This document shows, piece after piece, positions 18,380 through 27,923 of a stretch of 64,000 nt of DNA. Source of the stretch: Microbaculum marinisediminis (GTDB taxonomy: Bacteria; Pseudomonadota; Alphaproteobacteria; Rhizobiales; Tepidamorphaceae); NCBI RefSeq assembly GCF_025397915.1, contig NZ_JALIDZ010000004.1, positions 372,001 to 436,000 of the forward strand, written 5' to 3'. Position 1 is the stretch's first letter. Every line of letters starts with the position of its first letter. A program made the translations under genes and the position numbers. The notes below the pieces were generated by a model. It had not been told where the DNA came from. It ran no database searches and saw only the letters and a list, made by a program, of their open reading frames with translations.

Positions 18380-19171
18380 CTACATGGCGCTGAGGCCCCC
18401 ATCGAGCTTGATTTCCGAGGCGGTCATATAACGGGATTCGTCGCTTGCCAGATAGATGGCCGCGTAGGCGACATCCTCGACCGTGCACAGCCGCTTCAGC
18501 GGGATCTGCCGGGTGAGCTTGCCCTTCTGGTCGTCGGTCAGCGGCTGCCGCTCGCCGCCACGGGCGAAGACGTCCTGCAGCAGGCCGGTCTCGATGAAGG
18601 TGGGATGGATCGAGTTGGCGCGGATGTCGTCGCCGCGGTGGGCGCAATGCAGCGCCGTGGACTTGGTCAGCATCCACATGCCCGCCTTGGCGGTGTTGTA
18701 GGCGGCGACATTGTGGCCGGCGACGAGGCCGGACACCGAGGAGACATTGACGATCGAGGCGGGCTGGCTCTCGCGCAGATAGGGGATCGCGAGCCGCATG
18801 CCGAGATAGACCGAATCGAGATTGACCCCCATGCAGCGGCGCCACTCGGACGGGTCCGTCTCCTCCACCGAACCGACGGCCCAGATGCCGGCGTTGTTGA
18901 CGAGAACGTCGATGCCGCCGAGGGCCGCGTTCGCTGTCTCCAGCGCCTCGGCCCATCCGCTCTCCGACGTCACGTCGTGGGCGCAGAAGGCGGCCGCGCC
19001 GGGCGCGTCGTCGTTGACCCTGCCGGCCAGGGCCTGGACCGCGGTGCCATCCAGGTCGGTCAGCATCACGCGGGCGCCCTCGGACACGAAGGCGTGCGCG
19101 ATCGCGCTGCCGATGCCGCCGGCCGCGCCGGTGATGAATGCCCGTTTTCCCTTCAAACGGCTTGCGGTCAT
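18380..19171 (-). CDS. SDR-family NAD(P)-dependent oxidoreductase
   Basis: 263-aa classical short-chain dehydrogenase. The nucleotide loop TGAAGGIG is at residues 14-21, D39 after the second strand favours NAD, NNAG is at 92-95, and catalytic S144/S145, Y158 and K162 (YNTAK) are present. The C-terminal half resembles cyclopentanol/3-beta-hydroxysteroid dehydrogenases, but the substrate is not predictable. It forms a likely two-gene operon with the amidotransferase. Confidence 0.9.
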   Translation of the reverse strand: MTASRLKGKRAFITGAAGGIGSAIAHAFVSEGARVMLTDLDGTAVQALAGRVNDDAPGAAAFCAHDVTSESGWAEALETANAALGGIDVLVNNAGIWAVGSVEETDPSEWRRCMGVNLDSVYLGMRLAIPYLRESQPASIVNVSSVSGLVAGHNVAAYNTAKAGMWMLTKSTALHCAHRGDDIRANSIHPTFIETGLLQDVFARGGERQPLTDDQKGKLTRQIPLKRLCTVEDVAYAAIYLASDESRYMTASEIKLDGGLSAM

Positions 19172-19293
19172 GAGACCTCCGTCCTGCTCGCCCCGCCGAC
19201 GGCAAGATGCCTGCTTAGAAAACAGACGATTGGGTAGCGGGTTTGACGTGCGGACTCAAGGAAATCGCGTGAAACCGCTCGCACCGAACCGCT

Positions 19294-19764
19294 TCAGTCG
19301 TTCTTCGGCATGTGGTCGGGGGCGTGCTCGACGCGCTTGCGCAGGGCGATGCGCTCGCGCGACGAAATGCCGAGCAGTTCGGCGACGCGCCAGATGAAGT
19401 TGTCCTCGACCTCGTGGACTTCGCCGTCGGCATAGACGAGTTCCCACAGCATCTCGACGACGCCGCGTCGGCCGTCCTCGTCGAGCGCCCGCTTCAGGAC
19501 GCTGGTGAAGGCGTAGAGGTCGATCGCCTCCAGATCGCGACGGCGCGCCTCGGCGATCAGCCGGGACGTCTCGTCGTCGTTGAGGTCGAACTTCTGCTGC
19601 ATGAGCAGGCGCAGCTTGACCTTCTCCGGCTCGTCGACGATGCCGTCGACGGCGATCGCGTGCACGGCGAGGGCGGCGGTCGCGACACGCGGATCGGTGG
19701 CGTCGAACACCGGCTCAGACTCCGCCTTGAGGTTGCGGATAACCTTCTGGATTGCCCCGAACAT
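19294..19764 (-). CDS. TerB-family (tellurite resistance-like) protein
   Basis: 156-aa helical protein. AALAVHAIAVDGIVDEPE and the symmetrical WELVYADGEVHEVEDNFIWRVAELLGIS (in two halves) are the metal-binding acidic TerB repeats. TerB-like proteins bind divalent cations and are found in stress and phage-defence loci as well as alone; no other ter gene is nearby. ATG 19764 gives the family N-terminus. It lies 163 bases downstream of a dehydratase gene, separated by three hairpins. Confidence 0.85.
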   Translation of the reverse strand: MFGAIQKVIRNLKAESEPVFDATDPRVATAALAVHAIAVDGIVDEPEKVKLRLLMQQKFDLNDDETSRLIAEARRRDLEAIDLYAFTSVLKRALDEDGRRGVVEMLWELVYADGEVHEVEDNFIWRVAELLGISSRERIALRKRVEHAPDHMPKND

Positions 19765-19852
19765 CGGCCCCTGTCCTACGCCACTACCTGTGCCCATCGT
19801 CTGCTGGGCTACCCACACGAAGGCTGCCGCCCCCGAACGCGCGCCGATACTA

Positions 19853-19919
19853 GTGGCACCGTGCCACGCCGACCAAGACCCGTCGGCGCGGATTCCGCAG
19901 TCCGTGTCCTTGCGGACAC
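19853..19919. terminator. Three consecutive stem-loops downstream of the sugar-acid operon
   Basis: GTGGCAC-C-GTGCCAC (19853-19867), CGCCGAC-n8-GTCGGCG (19867-19888) and GTGTCC-TTGC-GGACAC (19904-19919), packed in 67 bases. None has a good T run, so factor-dependent termination or RNA stabilisation is possible. Confidence 0.5.
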
Positions 19920-19927
19920 AATGGCGC

Positions 19928-21466
19928 TCACATGGTGGCGCCGATGACCCAGGGCGTGAACTCGTTGTCGCCGAATCCGAGCTCCTCGCTTTTCGACTTC
20001 TCGCCGGAGGCGACGGCGAGCAGCCGGTCGAAGATGCGCCGGCCCATGTCCTGAACGCCGACGCCATGGGACAGGATCTCGCCGCAGTTGATGTCCATGT
20101 CCTCGGCCATGCGCTCGTACATCGCCGTGTTGGTGGCGAGCTTGACGCTGGGAGCCGGCTTGAAGCCGAACACCGAGCCGCGACCGGTGGTGAAGCAGAC
20201 GATATTGGCGCCGGAGGCGACTTCGCCGGTGATGGAGGCCGGGTCGTAGCCCGGCGAATCCATGAACACGAAGCCCTTGGCGGTTACCGGCTCGGCGTAC
20301 TTGTAGACCCCGACCAGGTCGGTCGTGCCGCCCTTGGCGGCGGCGCCCAGCGATTTCTCCAGGATCGTCGTCAGCCCGCCGGCCTTGTTGCCGGGCGAGG
20401 GATTGTTGTTCATGTCGCCGCCGTTGCGGGCGGTGTAGTCCTCCCACCATCGGATGCGCTCGACCAGCTTCTCGCCGACGGCGCGATCGGGCGCGCGGCG
20501 GGTCAGCAGGTGCTCGGCGCCATAGATCTCCGGCGTTTCGGCCAGGATCGCGGTGCCGCCGTGGCGAACCAGCAGGTCCGCGGCCGCCCCCAGGGCCGGA
20601 TTGGCGGTGATGCCGGAATAGGCGTCCGAGCCGCCGCATTGCAGTGCGAGGCAGAGATGTTCGGCCGAGACCGTCTCGCGCGTCACCGCGTTGGCGGTTG
20701 GCAGCATCGCCTCGACACGGCGGATGCCCTCCTCGACCGCCTTCCGCGTGCCGCCCCACTCCTGGATCGTCATGTGCTGGAAGCGGCGGTCGTCGTGCAG
20801 ATCGTAGGCCTCCATCAGGAAACGGATCTGGTTGACCTCGCAGCCGAGACCGACCAGCACCACCCCGGCGCAGTTCGCATGACGGACGTAGCCCCACATG
20901 GTGCGCTGCAGGGTCTCGAAGCCCTCGCCGGCATCGGCGAGGCCGCAGCCGGTGCCGTGCACGAAGGCCGAGACGCCGTCGACATTCGGAAAGGCGGCAA
21001 GGCGCTCCGTGGTGAAGTGCGCGGCGATCATGCGCGCGACCGTCGCCGAGCAATTCACCGTCGAGACAATGGCGATGTAGTTGCGCGTCGCCACGCGGCC
21101 GTCGTGGCGGACGATGCCCTGGAAGGTGGCGCGCTCGGCCTCGGGCACGAACGCCGTCGGCTTGGCCTCGGCGCCGAAGGCGTAGTCGCGGGCGAAATCG
21201 CCCATCACGCAGTTCTGCGTGTGGACGTGGTCGCCGGGCGCGATGTCGACGGCGGCGAAGCCGATGATCTGGCCGTACTTGCGGATCTCCTCGCCCCTGG
21301 CGACAGGCCGCGTCGCGATCTTGTGGCCGGAGGGGATGTCGCCGGTGGTCGTCACGCCCTCGCCCGGCACGGCGGTGCCGGCGGCGATCTTCGAGGCGGC
21401 GACGATGACGTTGTCGCTCGGATTGAGCCGGATGACGCGCGGTCCGTCCGCGCTGACGGGAGACAT
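19928..21466 (-). CDS. UxaA-family sugar-acid dehydratase (altronate/galactarate type, SAF plus C-terminal domain fused)
   Basis: 512 aa. The N-terminal SAF domain (about 10-80, DNVIVAASKIAAGT...GHKIATRPVARGEEI) is fused to the long altronate/galactarate dehydratase domain (about 105-505), with conserved cysteines in STVNCSAT, HGTGCGL, VGLGCEVNQI and LQCGGSDAYSG that may bind iron. It would dehydrate a sugar acid to a 2-keto-3-deoxy acid. Neighbours (lactonase, CUT2 transporter, KDGal kinase) support this. MSPVSADGP at 21466 is chosen; upstream sequence is low-complexity. Confidence 0.88.
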   Translation of the reverse strand: MSPVSADGPRVIRLNPSDNVIVAASKIAAGTAVPGEGVTTTGDIPSGHKIATRPVARGEEIRKYGQIIGFAAVDIAPGDHVHTQNCVMGDFARDYAFGAEAKPTAFVPEAERATFQGIVRHDGRVATRNYIAIVSTVNCSATVARMIAAHFTTERLAAFPNVDGVSAFVHGTGCGLADAGEGFETLQRTMWGYVRHANCAGVVLVGLGCEVNQIRFLMEAYDLHDDRRFQHMTIQEWGGTRKAVEEGIRRVEAMLPTANAVTRETVSAEHLCLALQCGGSDAYSGITANPALGAAADLLVRHGGTAILAETPEIYGAEHLLTRRAPDRAVGEKLVERIRWWEDYTARNGGDMNNNPSPGNKAGGLTTILEKSLGAAAKGGTTDLVGVYKYAEPVTAKGFVFMDSPGYDPASITGEVASGANIVCFTTGRGSVFGFKPAPSVKLATNTAMYERMAEDMDINCGEILSHGVGVQDMGRRIFDRLLAVASGEKSKSEELGFGDNEFTPWVIGATM

Positions 21467-21577
21467 TGCGTTCACGGGTTTGGTTTCCGGTTCGGGTTTC
21501 GTTTTCAGTTTCGCATGCCAACGGCCCGCGTCACGGGCAGCGCCGGGTTTCCGCGAACGCCGTCGCAAGTCATGGTC

Positions 21578-22507
21578 TCAGGGAACCTGCGCGCCGCTCA
21601 CGCCGACGAAGACCGAATAGAGAGAGCGCGTCGCCGTGATGAACAGCCGGTTGCGCTTCGGCCCGCCGAAGGTGAGGTTGGCGACCATCTCGGGGATGCG
21701 GATCTTGCCGAGCAGGTTGCCCCGCGGGTCGTAACAATGGACCCCGTCCCGGGCGCTCGTCCAGACGTTTCCCTCGACGTCCAGGCGCATGCCGTCCGGC
21801 ACGCCGGGCGAGACCTCGGCGAAGACCTTGCCCTTCTTCAGGCTCCGGCCCTTCTCGACGGAGAAGACGCGGATGTGACGCGGCCCTTCCGGGTCGTGGC
21901 TGAGACCGGAATCGGCGATGTAGAGCTTCGACTCGTCGGGCGAGAAGGCAAGGCCATTCGGCTTGACGAAATCGTCGGCGACGACCTCGATCTTCCCGCT
22001 CTTCGGATCGACCCGGAAGACATAGCAGCCGTCCTGCTCGGGCTCTGCCTTGTGGCCTTCGTAGTCGGACATGATCCCGTAGGTCGGGTCGGTGAACCAG
22101 ATCGACCCGTCCGACTTCACCACAACGTCGTTGGGCGAATTGAGCTTCCTGCCCTTGTAGGTGTCGGCGATCACGGTGATCGCCCCGTCGGGCTCGGTGC
22201 GGGTGACGCGGCGCCCGCCGTGCTCGCAGGAGACGAGCCGGCCCTCGCGGTCGCGGGTGTTTCCGTTCGAATGGTTGGAATCGGCGCGGAACACCGAGAC
22301 GGTCCCGTTGGCGCCGCCGTCGGGCAGCCAGCGCAGCATGCGCCGGTTGGGGATGTCGCTCCAGACGAGAAAGCCGCCGTCGCCGAACCAGACCGGGCCT
22401 TCCGCCCAGCGGCATCCGTCGAACAGCCTCTCGACGTCGGCCGTCGGCACGGTGAGATCGTAGAAGCGCTTGTCCACGTATTCGTAGGAATCGCCGACCA
22501 GAGCCAT
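21578..22507 (-). CDS. SMP-30/gluconolactonase-family lactonase
   Basis: 309-aa six-bladed beta-propeller hydrolase that opens sugar lactones with a divalent metal. Seen: CRWAEGPVWF (metal glutamate), DSNHSNGNTRDREGRLVSCEH, KLNSPNDVVVKSDGSIWFTDPTYG, and VKPNGLAFSPDESKLYIAD, in family order. The ATG follows GGAGG directly and lies 20 bases after the preceding permease stop. It would supply the sugar acid for the dehydratase downstream. Confidence 0.93.
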   Translation of the reverse strand: MALVGDSYEYVDKRFYDLTVPTADVERLFDGCRWAEGPVWFGDGGFLVWSDIPNRRMLRWLPDGGANGTVSVFRADSNHSNGNTRDREGRLVSCEHGGRRVTRTEPDGAITVIADTYKGRKLNSPNDVVVKSDGSIWFTDPTYGIMSDYEGHKAEPEQDGCYVFRVDPKSGKIEVVADDFVKPNGLAFSPDESKLYIADSGLSHDPEGPRHIRVFSVEKGRSLKKGKVFAEVSPGVPDGMRLDVEGNVWTSARDGVHCYDPRGNLLGKIRIPEMVANLTFGGPKRNRLFITATRSLYSVFVGVSGAQVP

Positions 22508-22527
22508 CGTCACTCCTCCCTTCTTGC

Positions 22528-23478
22528 CTAGCGCGTGTTGCGCTGTCCGCCGGCGATGGTGATGACGCCGATGATGATGAGGCCGGTCATGACAAGCCGG
22601 ACGCCGGCGCCCAGCCCGAACGTGTTCAGCATGGTGACCAGCAGGAACAGGAACAGCGCCGCCCCCCACAGCCCCGGCACGTTGGCGAAGCCGCCGGCGA
22701 CCGAGGTGCCGCCGATCACCACCACGGCGATGGAGGAGAGCAGGTACTCCTGACCCATGTTGAGCGCGGCGCCGCCGGAGAAGGCGGAGAACAGGTAGCC
22801 GCATAGCGCGGCGAAGACGGCGCACATCACATAGGTCGCAAACCGCGTGGCATCGACCGAGACCCCGGCGAGCCAGGCCGCGCGCGGGTTCTGGCCGATG
22901 GCGATCACCGACCTGCCGTAGACGGTGCGGGTCAGGATCACGTGCATGACGACGGCGAGCAGCACGACGCAGATCGCCAATACGGGGATGCCCAGAACCA
23001 CGGACGTCGAGAAATCGGCCAGCAGCGGCGGCGGCTTGATCCTCAGGCCCCGGTTGTACCAGATCGCCGCGGACTGGAAGACGAAGCTCGACGACAGGGT
23101 GGCGATGATCGGCGGAATGCGCAGAAGCCGGATCAAAGCGTAGTTGAAGATTCCGACGCCGATGCCGACGCCGATCGCCGCCGCCAGTCCGATCAGGATC
23201 ATCGAATCCTGCGTGTCCATGATCTTGGTGGCGACGGTGCCGGCGAGTGTCATCGCCGCCGGAATCGACAGGTCGACATTGCCGGGACCGAGCGTGACGA
23301 CGAACATCTGCCCGAGCGCGACGATCACGAAGAAGGTCGCGAAGGTGAAGGCCGCCGTCAGGACCTGTCCGGCGCCCTGGCCTTGGGTGAAGCCGATGGT
23401 GACGATCCACACCGCGATCGCCGCGGCGTAGGCCCAGATCCAGGGCTTCTCCAGAAAGCGTGCGATGACCGCTGGCAT
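22528..23478 (-). CDS. CUT2-family sugar ABC transporter permease
   Basis: 316-aa inner-membrane permease of the RbsC/YtfT/XylH type with about nine hydrophobic helices; the family motif is FVVTLGPGNVDLSIPAAMTLAG near residue 65, plus GQNPRAAWLAGV in the cytoplasmic coupling loop. Its ATG overlaps the stop of the preceding permease (ATGA). It works with a second permease, the ATPase and the binding protein upstream to import a monosaccharide or sugar acid. Confidence 0.94.
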   Translation of the reverse strand: MPAVIARFLEKPWIWAYAAAIAVWIVTIGFTQGQGAGQVLTAAFTFATFFVIVALGQMFVVTLGPGNVDLSIPAAMTLAGTVATKIMDTQDSMILIGLAAAIGVGIGVGIFNYALIRLLRIPPIIATLSSSFVFQSAAIWYNRGLRIKPPPLLADFSTSVVLGIPVLAICVVLLAVVMHVILTRTVYGRSVIAIGQNPRAAWLAGVSVDATRFATYVMCAVFAALCGYLFSAFSGGAALNMGQEYLLSSIAVVVIGGTSVAGGFANVPGLWGAALFLFLLVTMLNTFGLGAGVRLVMTGLIIIGVITIAGGQRNTR

Positions 23479-24419
23479 CAGTGTCTCGCCTCCGCCCGGT
23501 TGATGAGCGCGCGCAGCGCCAGGACGATGATCAGGATCGCGCCCTGCGCGCCGATCTGCCAGTCGGGACTGATCCTGAGGAAGGACAGGAACGAACCGGC
23601 GAGCGTCAGGGTGATGGCGCCGATCACCGCGCCGGCCGGCGAGACGCGGCCGCCGACGAACTCGCTGCCGCCGAGGATCGCGCCGGCGATGGATAACAGC
23701 GTGTAGCGCATCGCGATATTGGCGTCCGCCGAGGTGGTGAGGCCGACGAGCGCGATGCCCGAAAGCGCGCCGAAAAAGCCGGCGAACGCGAACATGGTCA
23801 TCTTGACCTTGAGCATCGACCAGCCGGCGCGGGCGACCGAGCGCGGATTGCCGCCGGCGCCACGCAGGACCGCGCCATAGGCCGACCGCATCAGCCCGAA
23901 ATGGACGATGAGCGCGATGGCGATCGCCGCCAGGACCGAGAACGGCACGTAGGGCGTCTTCAGCTTCATGAGCGCCTGAATCCAGTCCGGTGCCTTGCCG
24001 CCCGGCGTGGGCAGAAGCAGCACGGCAAGGCCGGCCCAGACGAAGGACATGCCGAGCGTGACGACGATGGAGGGCAGGTTGCGCAAGTGGATCAGCGCGC
24101 CCAGCGCCGCGTAGACGACGATGCAGGCGATGAGAACGGCGACACCCAGGAGCGGAACCTCGTTCAGCCAAGTCGCGGCGACGCAGGCGCAAAAGCTGAC
24201 ATAGGCGCCGATCGACAGGTCGAGATCGTTGACGCAGAGGATGAACATCTGCGCGATGGTCGCCAGCGCGATCGGCACCGCCAGGTTGAGCAGCAGGTTG
24301 AGCCCGAAATAGCTCATCGCGCGCGGCTGCAGATAGAAGATGGCGATCAGGATCACCGTCAGCGACATCGCCGGAAGGATCGAGCGCATCAGGCGCGGCG
24401 ACATCAGGGCTGCGGTCAT
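23478..24419 (-). CDS. CUT2-family sugar ABC transporter permease
   Basis: 313-aa partner permease. [18 protein letters not shown] and [11 protein letters not shown] are the family membrane and coupling motifs, with about nine hydrophobic helices. MTAALMS at 24419 overlaps the ATPase stop codon by four bases, and its own stop overlaps the next permease start, so all three are translationally coupled. Two different permeases imply a heterodimeric channel. Confidence 0.94.
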   Translation of the reverse strand: MTAALMSPRLMRSILPAMSLTVILIAIFYLQPRAMSYFGLNLLLNLAVPIALATIAQMFILCVNDLDLSIGAYVSFCACVAATWLNEVPLLGVAVLIACIVVYAALGALIHLRNLPSIVVTLGMSFVWAGLAVLLLPTPGGKAPDWIQALMKLKTPYVPFSVLAAIAIALIVHFGLMRSAYGAVLRGAGGNPRSVARAGWSMLKVKMTMFAFAGFFGALSGIALVGLTTSADANIAMRYTLLSIAGAILGGSEFVGGRVSPAGAVIGAITLTLAGSFLSFLRISPDWQIGAQGAILIIVLALRALINRAEARH

Positions 24420-25927
24420 GCGTCCTCCGTGAACGAGGATTGCAGAACCTTCTCCTCGGTGAGCTGGTCGCGGGGCAGATCGGCGACGATGCGGCCGTTG
24501 CGGAAGACGTAGACGTGGTCGCAGTTCTTCAGTTCGTCGAGCTCGGTGGTGTACCAGACGAAGGTGCGGCCCTTGGCGGCCTCGTCGCGAATGATCCCGT
24601 AGACCTCCTGCTTGGTGCCGACGTCGACGCCGCGCATCGGATCGTCCATCAGCACGATCTCGGCATCGGAGCCGAGGGCGCGGGCGAACAGCGCCTTCTG
24701 CTGGTTGCCGCCGGACAGGGACAGGATGTTGTCGTGGATGTCTGGCGTGCGGATCTTGATGCGCGCGCGCCAGGATTCCGCCATCTCGTTTTCCTGGCGC
24801 GGGTCGATCAGCGGGCCCCGGCGCATGGCGCGGATCGAGCGGATGCCGATATTGCGGGCGATCGACCACAGGGGGAAGACGCCGTCAGTCTGGCGGTCGC
24901 CGGCGACCAGCGCCACGGGCGCGTCGACGGATGCGCCTCCGCCTGCCTGGCTGCCCGCCCGACTCCCCGCCCGCGCGCGGGTCCGGGGCTTCGCCGAATA
25001 GATCTGCAGCAGCATCGCGGTCTGTCCGTGGCCCTCGAGGCCGGCCAGTCCGACGACTTCGCCCCGGTGCGCCGAGAGCGCCATGGTGTCGGCCTGTGCC
25101 GGGGGGCGGGCGGTGACGCGCGGGGCTGCGCCGGTGCGCTTCGAGACGAAGTCGCCCGCCTTGGCGGCGTCCTCTTCCTTGGCCACCGAACCCATGGCGC
25201 CGACCAGCGAGGTGCGGGTGAAATCCCTGGCGGGGCGGGCGTCGACCACCTTGCCGTCGCGCATGACGATGACCCGGTCGCAGGTCGACAGGATCTCGCC
25301 GAGGAGATGGGAAATCAGTATGCAGGCGCCGCCGCCTTCGACGTAGCGGCGCACGAAGGAGAGCAACTGCTCGGCCACTACCGCGTCGAGCGAGGAGGTT
25401 GGCTCGTCCAGGATCACGAGCTTGACCCTGCCTTCGGTCTCGGAGAAGGCGCGGGCGATCTCGACCATCTGGCGACGGGCGATCGACAGGTCGCCGACGA
25501 TGTCGTTGGCATCGACACCGTGGCCGGGAAAAATCTCGTCGAGCTTGGAGACGATCACCGCGCCCGCCCGTTTGCGCCAGCCGAAGCCGCGCAGGGCCGG
25601 GTGCATGATGCGGGCATTCTCCGCGACGGTCAGATTGGGGCAGAGCGAAAGCTCCTGGAAGACGCAGCGCAGGCCGGCGGCGTGCGCCTGGGACACGCCG
25701 TAGCGTCCCGTCACGTCGGCGGTTCCGACGCGGATCGTGCCGCGATCCGGCGAGAGCGTGCCGGACAGCACGTTCATCAGCGTCGACTTGCCGGCACCGT
25801 TGTGGCCGACGAGGCCGAGGCATTCGCCGGCGGTGATGACGAGGTCGACGCCGGCGAGCGCATGGACGGCGCCGAAATGCTTTTCGACGCCGTCCAGATG
25901 GAAGATGCGTTCAGGCCGTTCGGACAT
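24416..25927 (-). CDS. Sugar ABC transporter ATP-binding protein (two fused nucleotide-binding domains)
   Basis: 503-aa cytoplasmic ATPase of the RbsA/XylG type. Domain 1: Walker [10 protein letters not shown] at 41-49, signature [10 protein letters not shown] (variant of LSxGQxQ), Walker [13 protein letters not shown]. Domain 2 (about 265-495): the Walker A position reads [10 protein letters not shown], degenerate as usual for this family, but [15 protein letters not shown] and VLMDDP are intact. An Arg/Ala/Gly/Ser-rich insertion (around residue 315) is unusual. It follows the binding-protein gene by 57 bases. Confidence 0.94.
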   Translation of the reverse strand: MSERPERIFHLDGVEKHFGAVHALAGVDLVITAGECLGLVGHNGAGKSTLMNVLSGTLSPDRGTIRVGTADVTGRYGVSQAHAAGLRCVFQELSLCPNLTVAENARIMHPALRGFGWRKRAGAVIVSKLDEIFPGHGVDANDIVGDLSIARRQMVEIARAFSETEGRVKLVILDEPTSSLDAVVAEQLLSFVRRYVEGGGACILISHLLGEILSTCDRVIVMRDGKVVDARPARDFTRTSLVGAMGSVAKEEDAAKAGDFVSKRTGAAPRVTARPPAQADTMALSAHRGEVVGLAGLEGHGQTAMLLQIYSAKPRTRARAGSRAGSQAGGGASVDAPVALVAGDRQTDGVFPLWSIARNIGIRSIRAMRRGPLIDPRQENEMAESWRARIKIRTPDIHDNILSLSGGNQQKALFARALGSDAEIVLMDDPMRGVDVGTKQEVYGIIRDEAAKGRTFVWYTTELDELKNCDHVYVFRNGRIVADLPRDQLTEEKVLQSSFTEDA

Positions 25928-25984
25928 GCCCGTGCGCTTTCGATTCCCGTCGGTCAGCCGGAGCCCGTCCGAACCACCATGCTG

Positions 25985-26998
25985 TCATTTCGCCGCGTTG
26001 ATGACCTCCTGGGCGTCCTCGAGCGTGTACTCGACATTGGCGACGCCGCCCTTCTCGGTGTTGGCCAGGTTCTCTTCCAGATTGTCCTGATCGATGCGCA
26101 GGAAGGGCACGACGAGATCCTTCGGCACGTCCTGGCCGTCGAGGATCTGCTGGGCGACCCAGAAGGCGAGGGTGGAGACGCCCGGAGCGATCGACACCGA
26201 CATGGTCTCGTAGCCGTTGGCGTCCTTCTGTTCCTTCCACCACAGGAGCTCGTCCTCGCGGTTGCCCATGATGATCAGCGGGGTCGGCCGGTCCGCCGCC
26301 TTGAAGGCCTGCGCGGCACCGTATCCGTCGCCGCCCTGGGTCACGACCGCGTCGACATCGGGCAGGCTCGGCAGAATGCCGGCGACCGCCTTCTGGGAGA
26401 CGTCCTGGGCCCAGTCGCCGTGCACGGAGCCGACGATCTTGAACTGCGGGTTCTCCGCGACGCCCTCGTGGATGCCCGCCGAAATCTCGTCGTCGACGAA
26501 GACGCCGGCCAGGCCGCGGATCTCGAGCAGGTTTCCGCCATCGGGCATCTTCTCGGCGAGATAGAGCACCTCGTCCTTGCCCATCTGCTTGAAGTCGACG
26601 GCGATGCGCCAGGCGCACGGTTCGGTGACGATGCCATCGAAGGAGACGACGGTGATCCCGGCGTCGCAGGCTTCTTTCACCGCGCCGTTGAGGGCGTCCG
26701 GCGAGGCCGCGTTGATGACGATCGCGTCATAGCCCTGCAGGATCAGGTTCTGGATCTGCGCGGCCTGCTCGGTCACCTGGTTCTCGGCGGTGGTGAACGG
26801 GTCGGCCGCTGCGACGGTGCCGTCCTCGACGGCCTTCTTGGTGACCTTGTCCCAGCTTCGCAGCATCGCCTGACGCCAGGAGTTGCCGGCGTAGTTGTTG
26901 GACAGGGCTATCTTCTTGTCAGAGGTGTCGGCCAGGGCACTGCCGGCCGCAAGTCCGAGTGACACCGCGGTCGCTACCATCAGGGGCTTTTTCAGCAT
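25985..26998 (-). CDS. Periplasmic sugar-binding protein of the CUT2 transporter
   Basis: 337-aa type-I periplasmic binding protein with a signal peptide (residues 1-23, cleavage after ALA). Family features: IALSNNYAGNSWRQ, QIQNLILQGYDAIVINAASPDAL, and the hinge region GGNLLEIRGLAG. It delivers the ligand to the permease pair. It follows the FadR-type regulator gene by 70 bases on the same strand and leads the transporter genes. The ligand is unknown; context suggests a sugar or sugar acid feeding KDGal. Confidence 0.93.
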   Translation of the reverse strand: MLKKPLMVATAVSLGLAAGSALADTSDKKIALSNNYAGNSWRQAMLRSWDKVTKKAVEDGTVAAADPFTTAENQVTEQAAQIQNLILQGYDAIVINAASPDALNGAVKEACDAGITVVSFDGIVTEPCAWRIAVDFKQMGKDEVLYLAEKMPDGGNLLEIRGLAGVFVDDEISAGIHEGVAENPQFKIVGSVHGDWAQDVSQKAVAGILPSLPDVDAVVTQGGDGYGAAQAFKAADRPTPLIIMGNREDELLWWKEQKDANGYETMSVSIAPGVSTLAFWVAQQILDGQDVPKDLVVPFLRIDQDNLEENLANTEKGGVANVEYTLEDAQEVINAAK

Positions 26999-27068
26999 TG
27001 GGGTTCCTCCAGTTATATTTTCGACCGCTTGCCGCGGTCCTTCAGAGCGCCGGCCAAGGCGCCGGCGA

Positions 27069-27812
27069 TCATTCCTTCGATCCGGTTCTGCCGCCTCCCC
27101 AGATCATCTCCTCGAGGTCGACCAGCGCCTCGTCGAGCAGGTGCGTCATCGCCGCCCGGGCCGCGTCCGGCTTGCGCCTCTCGATCGCCGCGTAGACGGC
27201 GCGGTGCAGCGGCACGGAGGCCTGGCGTTTCGCAGGCTCCACGTTGACGATCGAGAAGCTGCGGGTCAGCGCCGGCTCGAGCAGATGGCCGAGCGATACG
27301 AGCAGCTCGTTGCGCGTCGCGATCAGCACGGCACGGTGAAACGCGAGATCCGGTGCAATCCAGCCTTCCAGCGACGTGGCGCTGGCCATGCCCTCGAGGC
27401 TGCGGTGCATGATGTCGAGGTCGTCCACGTCGCGGCGCGCGGCGGCCAGCGCGGCCGCGGCCGGCTCTATGATGTGGCGGAACTCGAAGAATGCCTGCGC
27501 GTAGGTGCGATCGGGCGCGGTGCCGAACGCCCAGGTGGTGACGTCGGGATCGAGCATGTTCCATTCGCTGCGCTGGCGCACGCGGGTGCCGGTCTTCGGC
27601 CGGGATTCGACCAGGCCCTTGCCGGCGAGCATCTTGATGGCTTCGCGAAAGGAGGTGCGGCTGACCGCCAGGCGGGCACTGTAGTCGCCTTCGGTCGGAA
27701 GCACGGAGCCGGGCGCGAACTCGCCGGCGACGATGCGGCGGCCGAGCTCGTCGACGATCTGGCCATGAACGCTACGCCGGGCCGTCGAAAGGGCCCGAGC
27801 CGGCTTGTTCAC
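27069..27812 (-). CDS. FadR-subfamily GntR transcriptional regulator
   Basis: 247 aa. The GntR winged helix is at about 12-80 (HGQIVDELGRRIVAGEFAPGSVLPTE, SRTSFREAIKMLAGKGLV, PKTGTRV, read as separate motifs), followed by an FCD effector domain at about 100-235 with metal-ligand residues in DLAFHRAVL and LHRAVYAAI. It resembles the galactonate regulator DgoR group. It is divergent from dgoK and upstream of the transporter operon, so it likely represses both until a sugar-acid ligand binds. Confidence 0.92.
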   Translation of the reverse strand: MNKPARALSTARRSVHGQIVDELGRRIVAGEFAPGSVLPTEGDYSARLAVSRTSFREAIKMLAGKGLVESRPKTGTRVRQRSEWNMLDPDVTTWAFGTAPDRTYAQAFFEFRHIIEPAAAALAAARRDVDDLDIMHRSLEGMASATSLEGWIAPDLAFHRAVLIATRNELLVSLGHLLEPALTRSFSIVNVEPAKRQASVPLHRAVYAAIERRKPDAARAAMTHLLDEALVDLEEMIWGGGRTGSKE

Positions 27813-27870
27813 GTGTATCCTCCCTCGCCGCCGGTTATGACGTATCCGTTGTTCGGATTGGCGGCTTCAT

Positions 27871-27881
27871 TTGTCGTACAA
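27871..27881. promoter_or_regulatory. FadR-type operator between gntR and dgoK
   Basis: TTGTCGTACAA fits the FadR-subfamily consensus TNGTNNNACNA exactly. It overlaps TACAAT (27877-27882), a plausible -10 element for dgoK, so binding would block transcription. Confidence 0.6.
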
Positions 27882-27923
27882 TAACACCAATGACCGGGAA
27901 GACGGCAAGAGGGGAGATGTGAC

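Noticed and set aside
19580-22531. 983-codon open frame on the plus strand
   Set aside because: It is antisense to TerB, UxaA-type dehydratase and SMP-30 genes, all of which have family motifs.
24440-26962. 840-codon open frame on the plus strand
   Set aside because: It is a mirror frame of the ABC transporter ATPase and binding protein; composition is typical of antisense frames.
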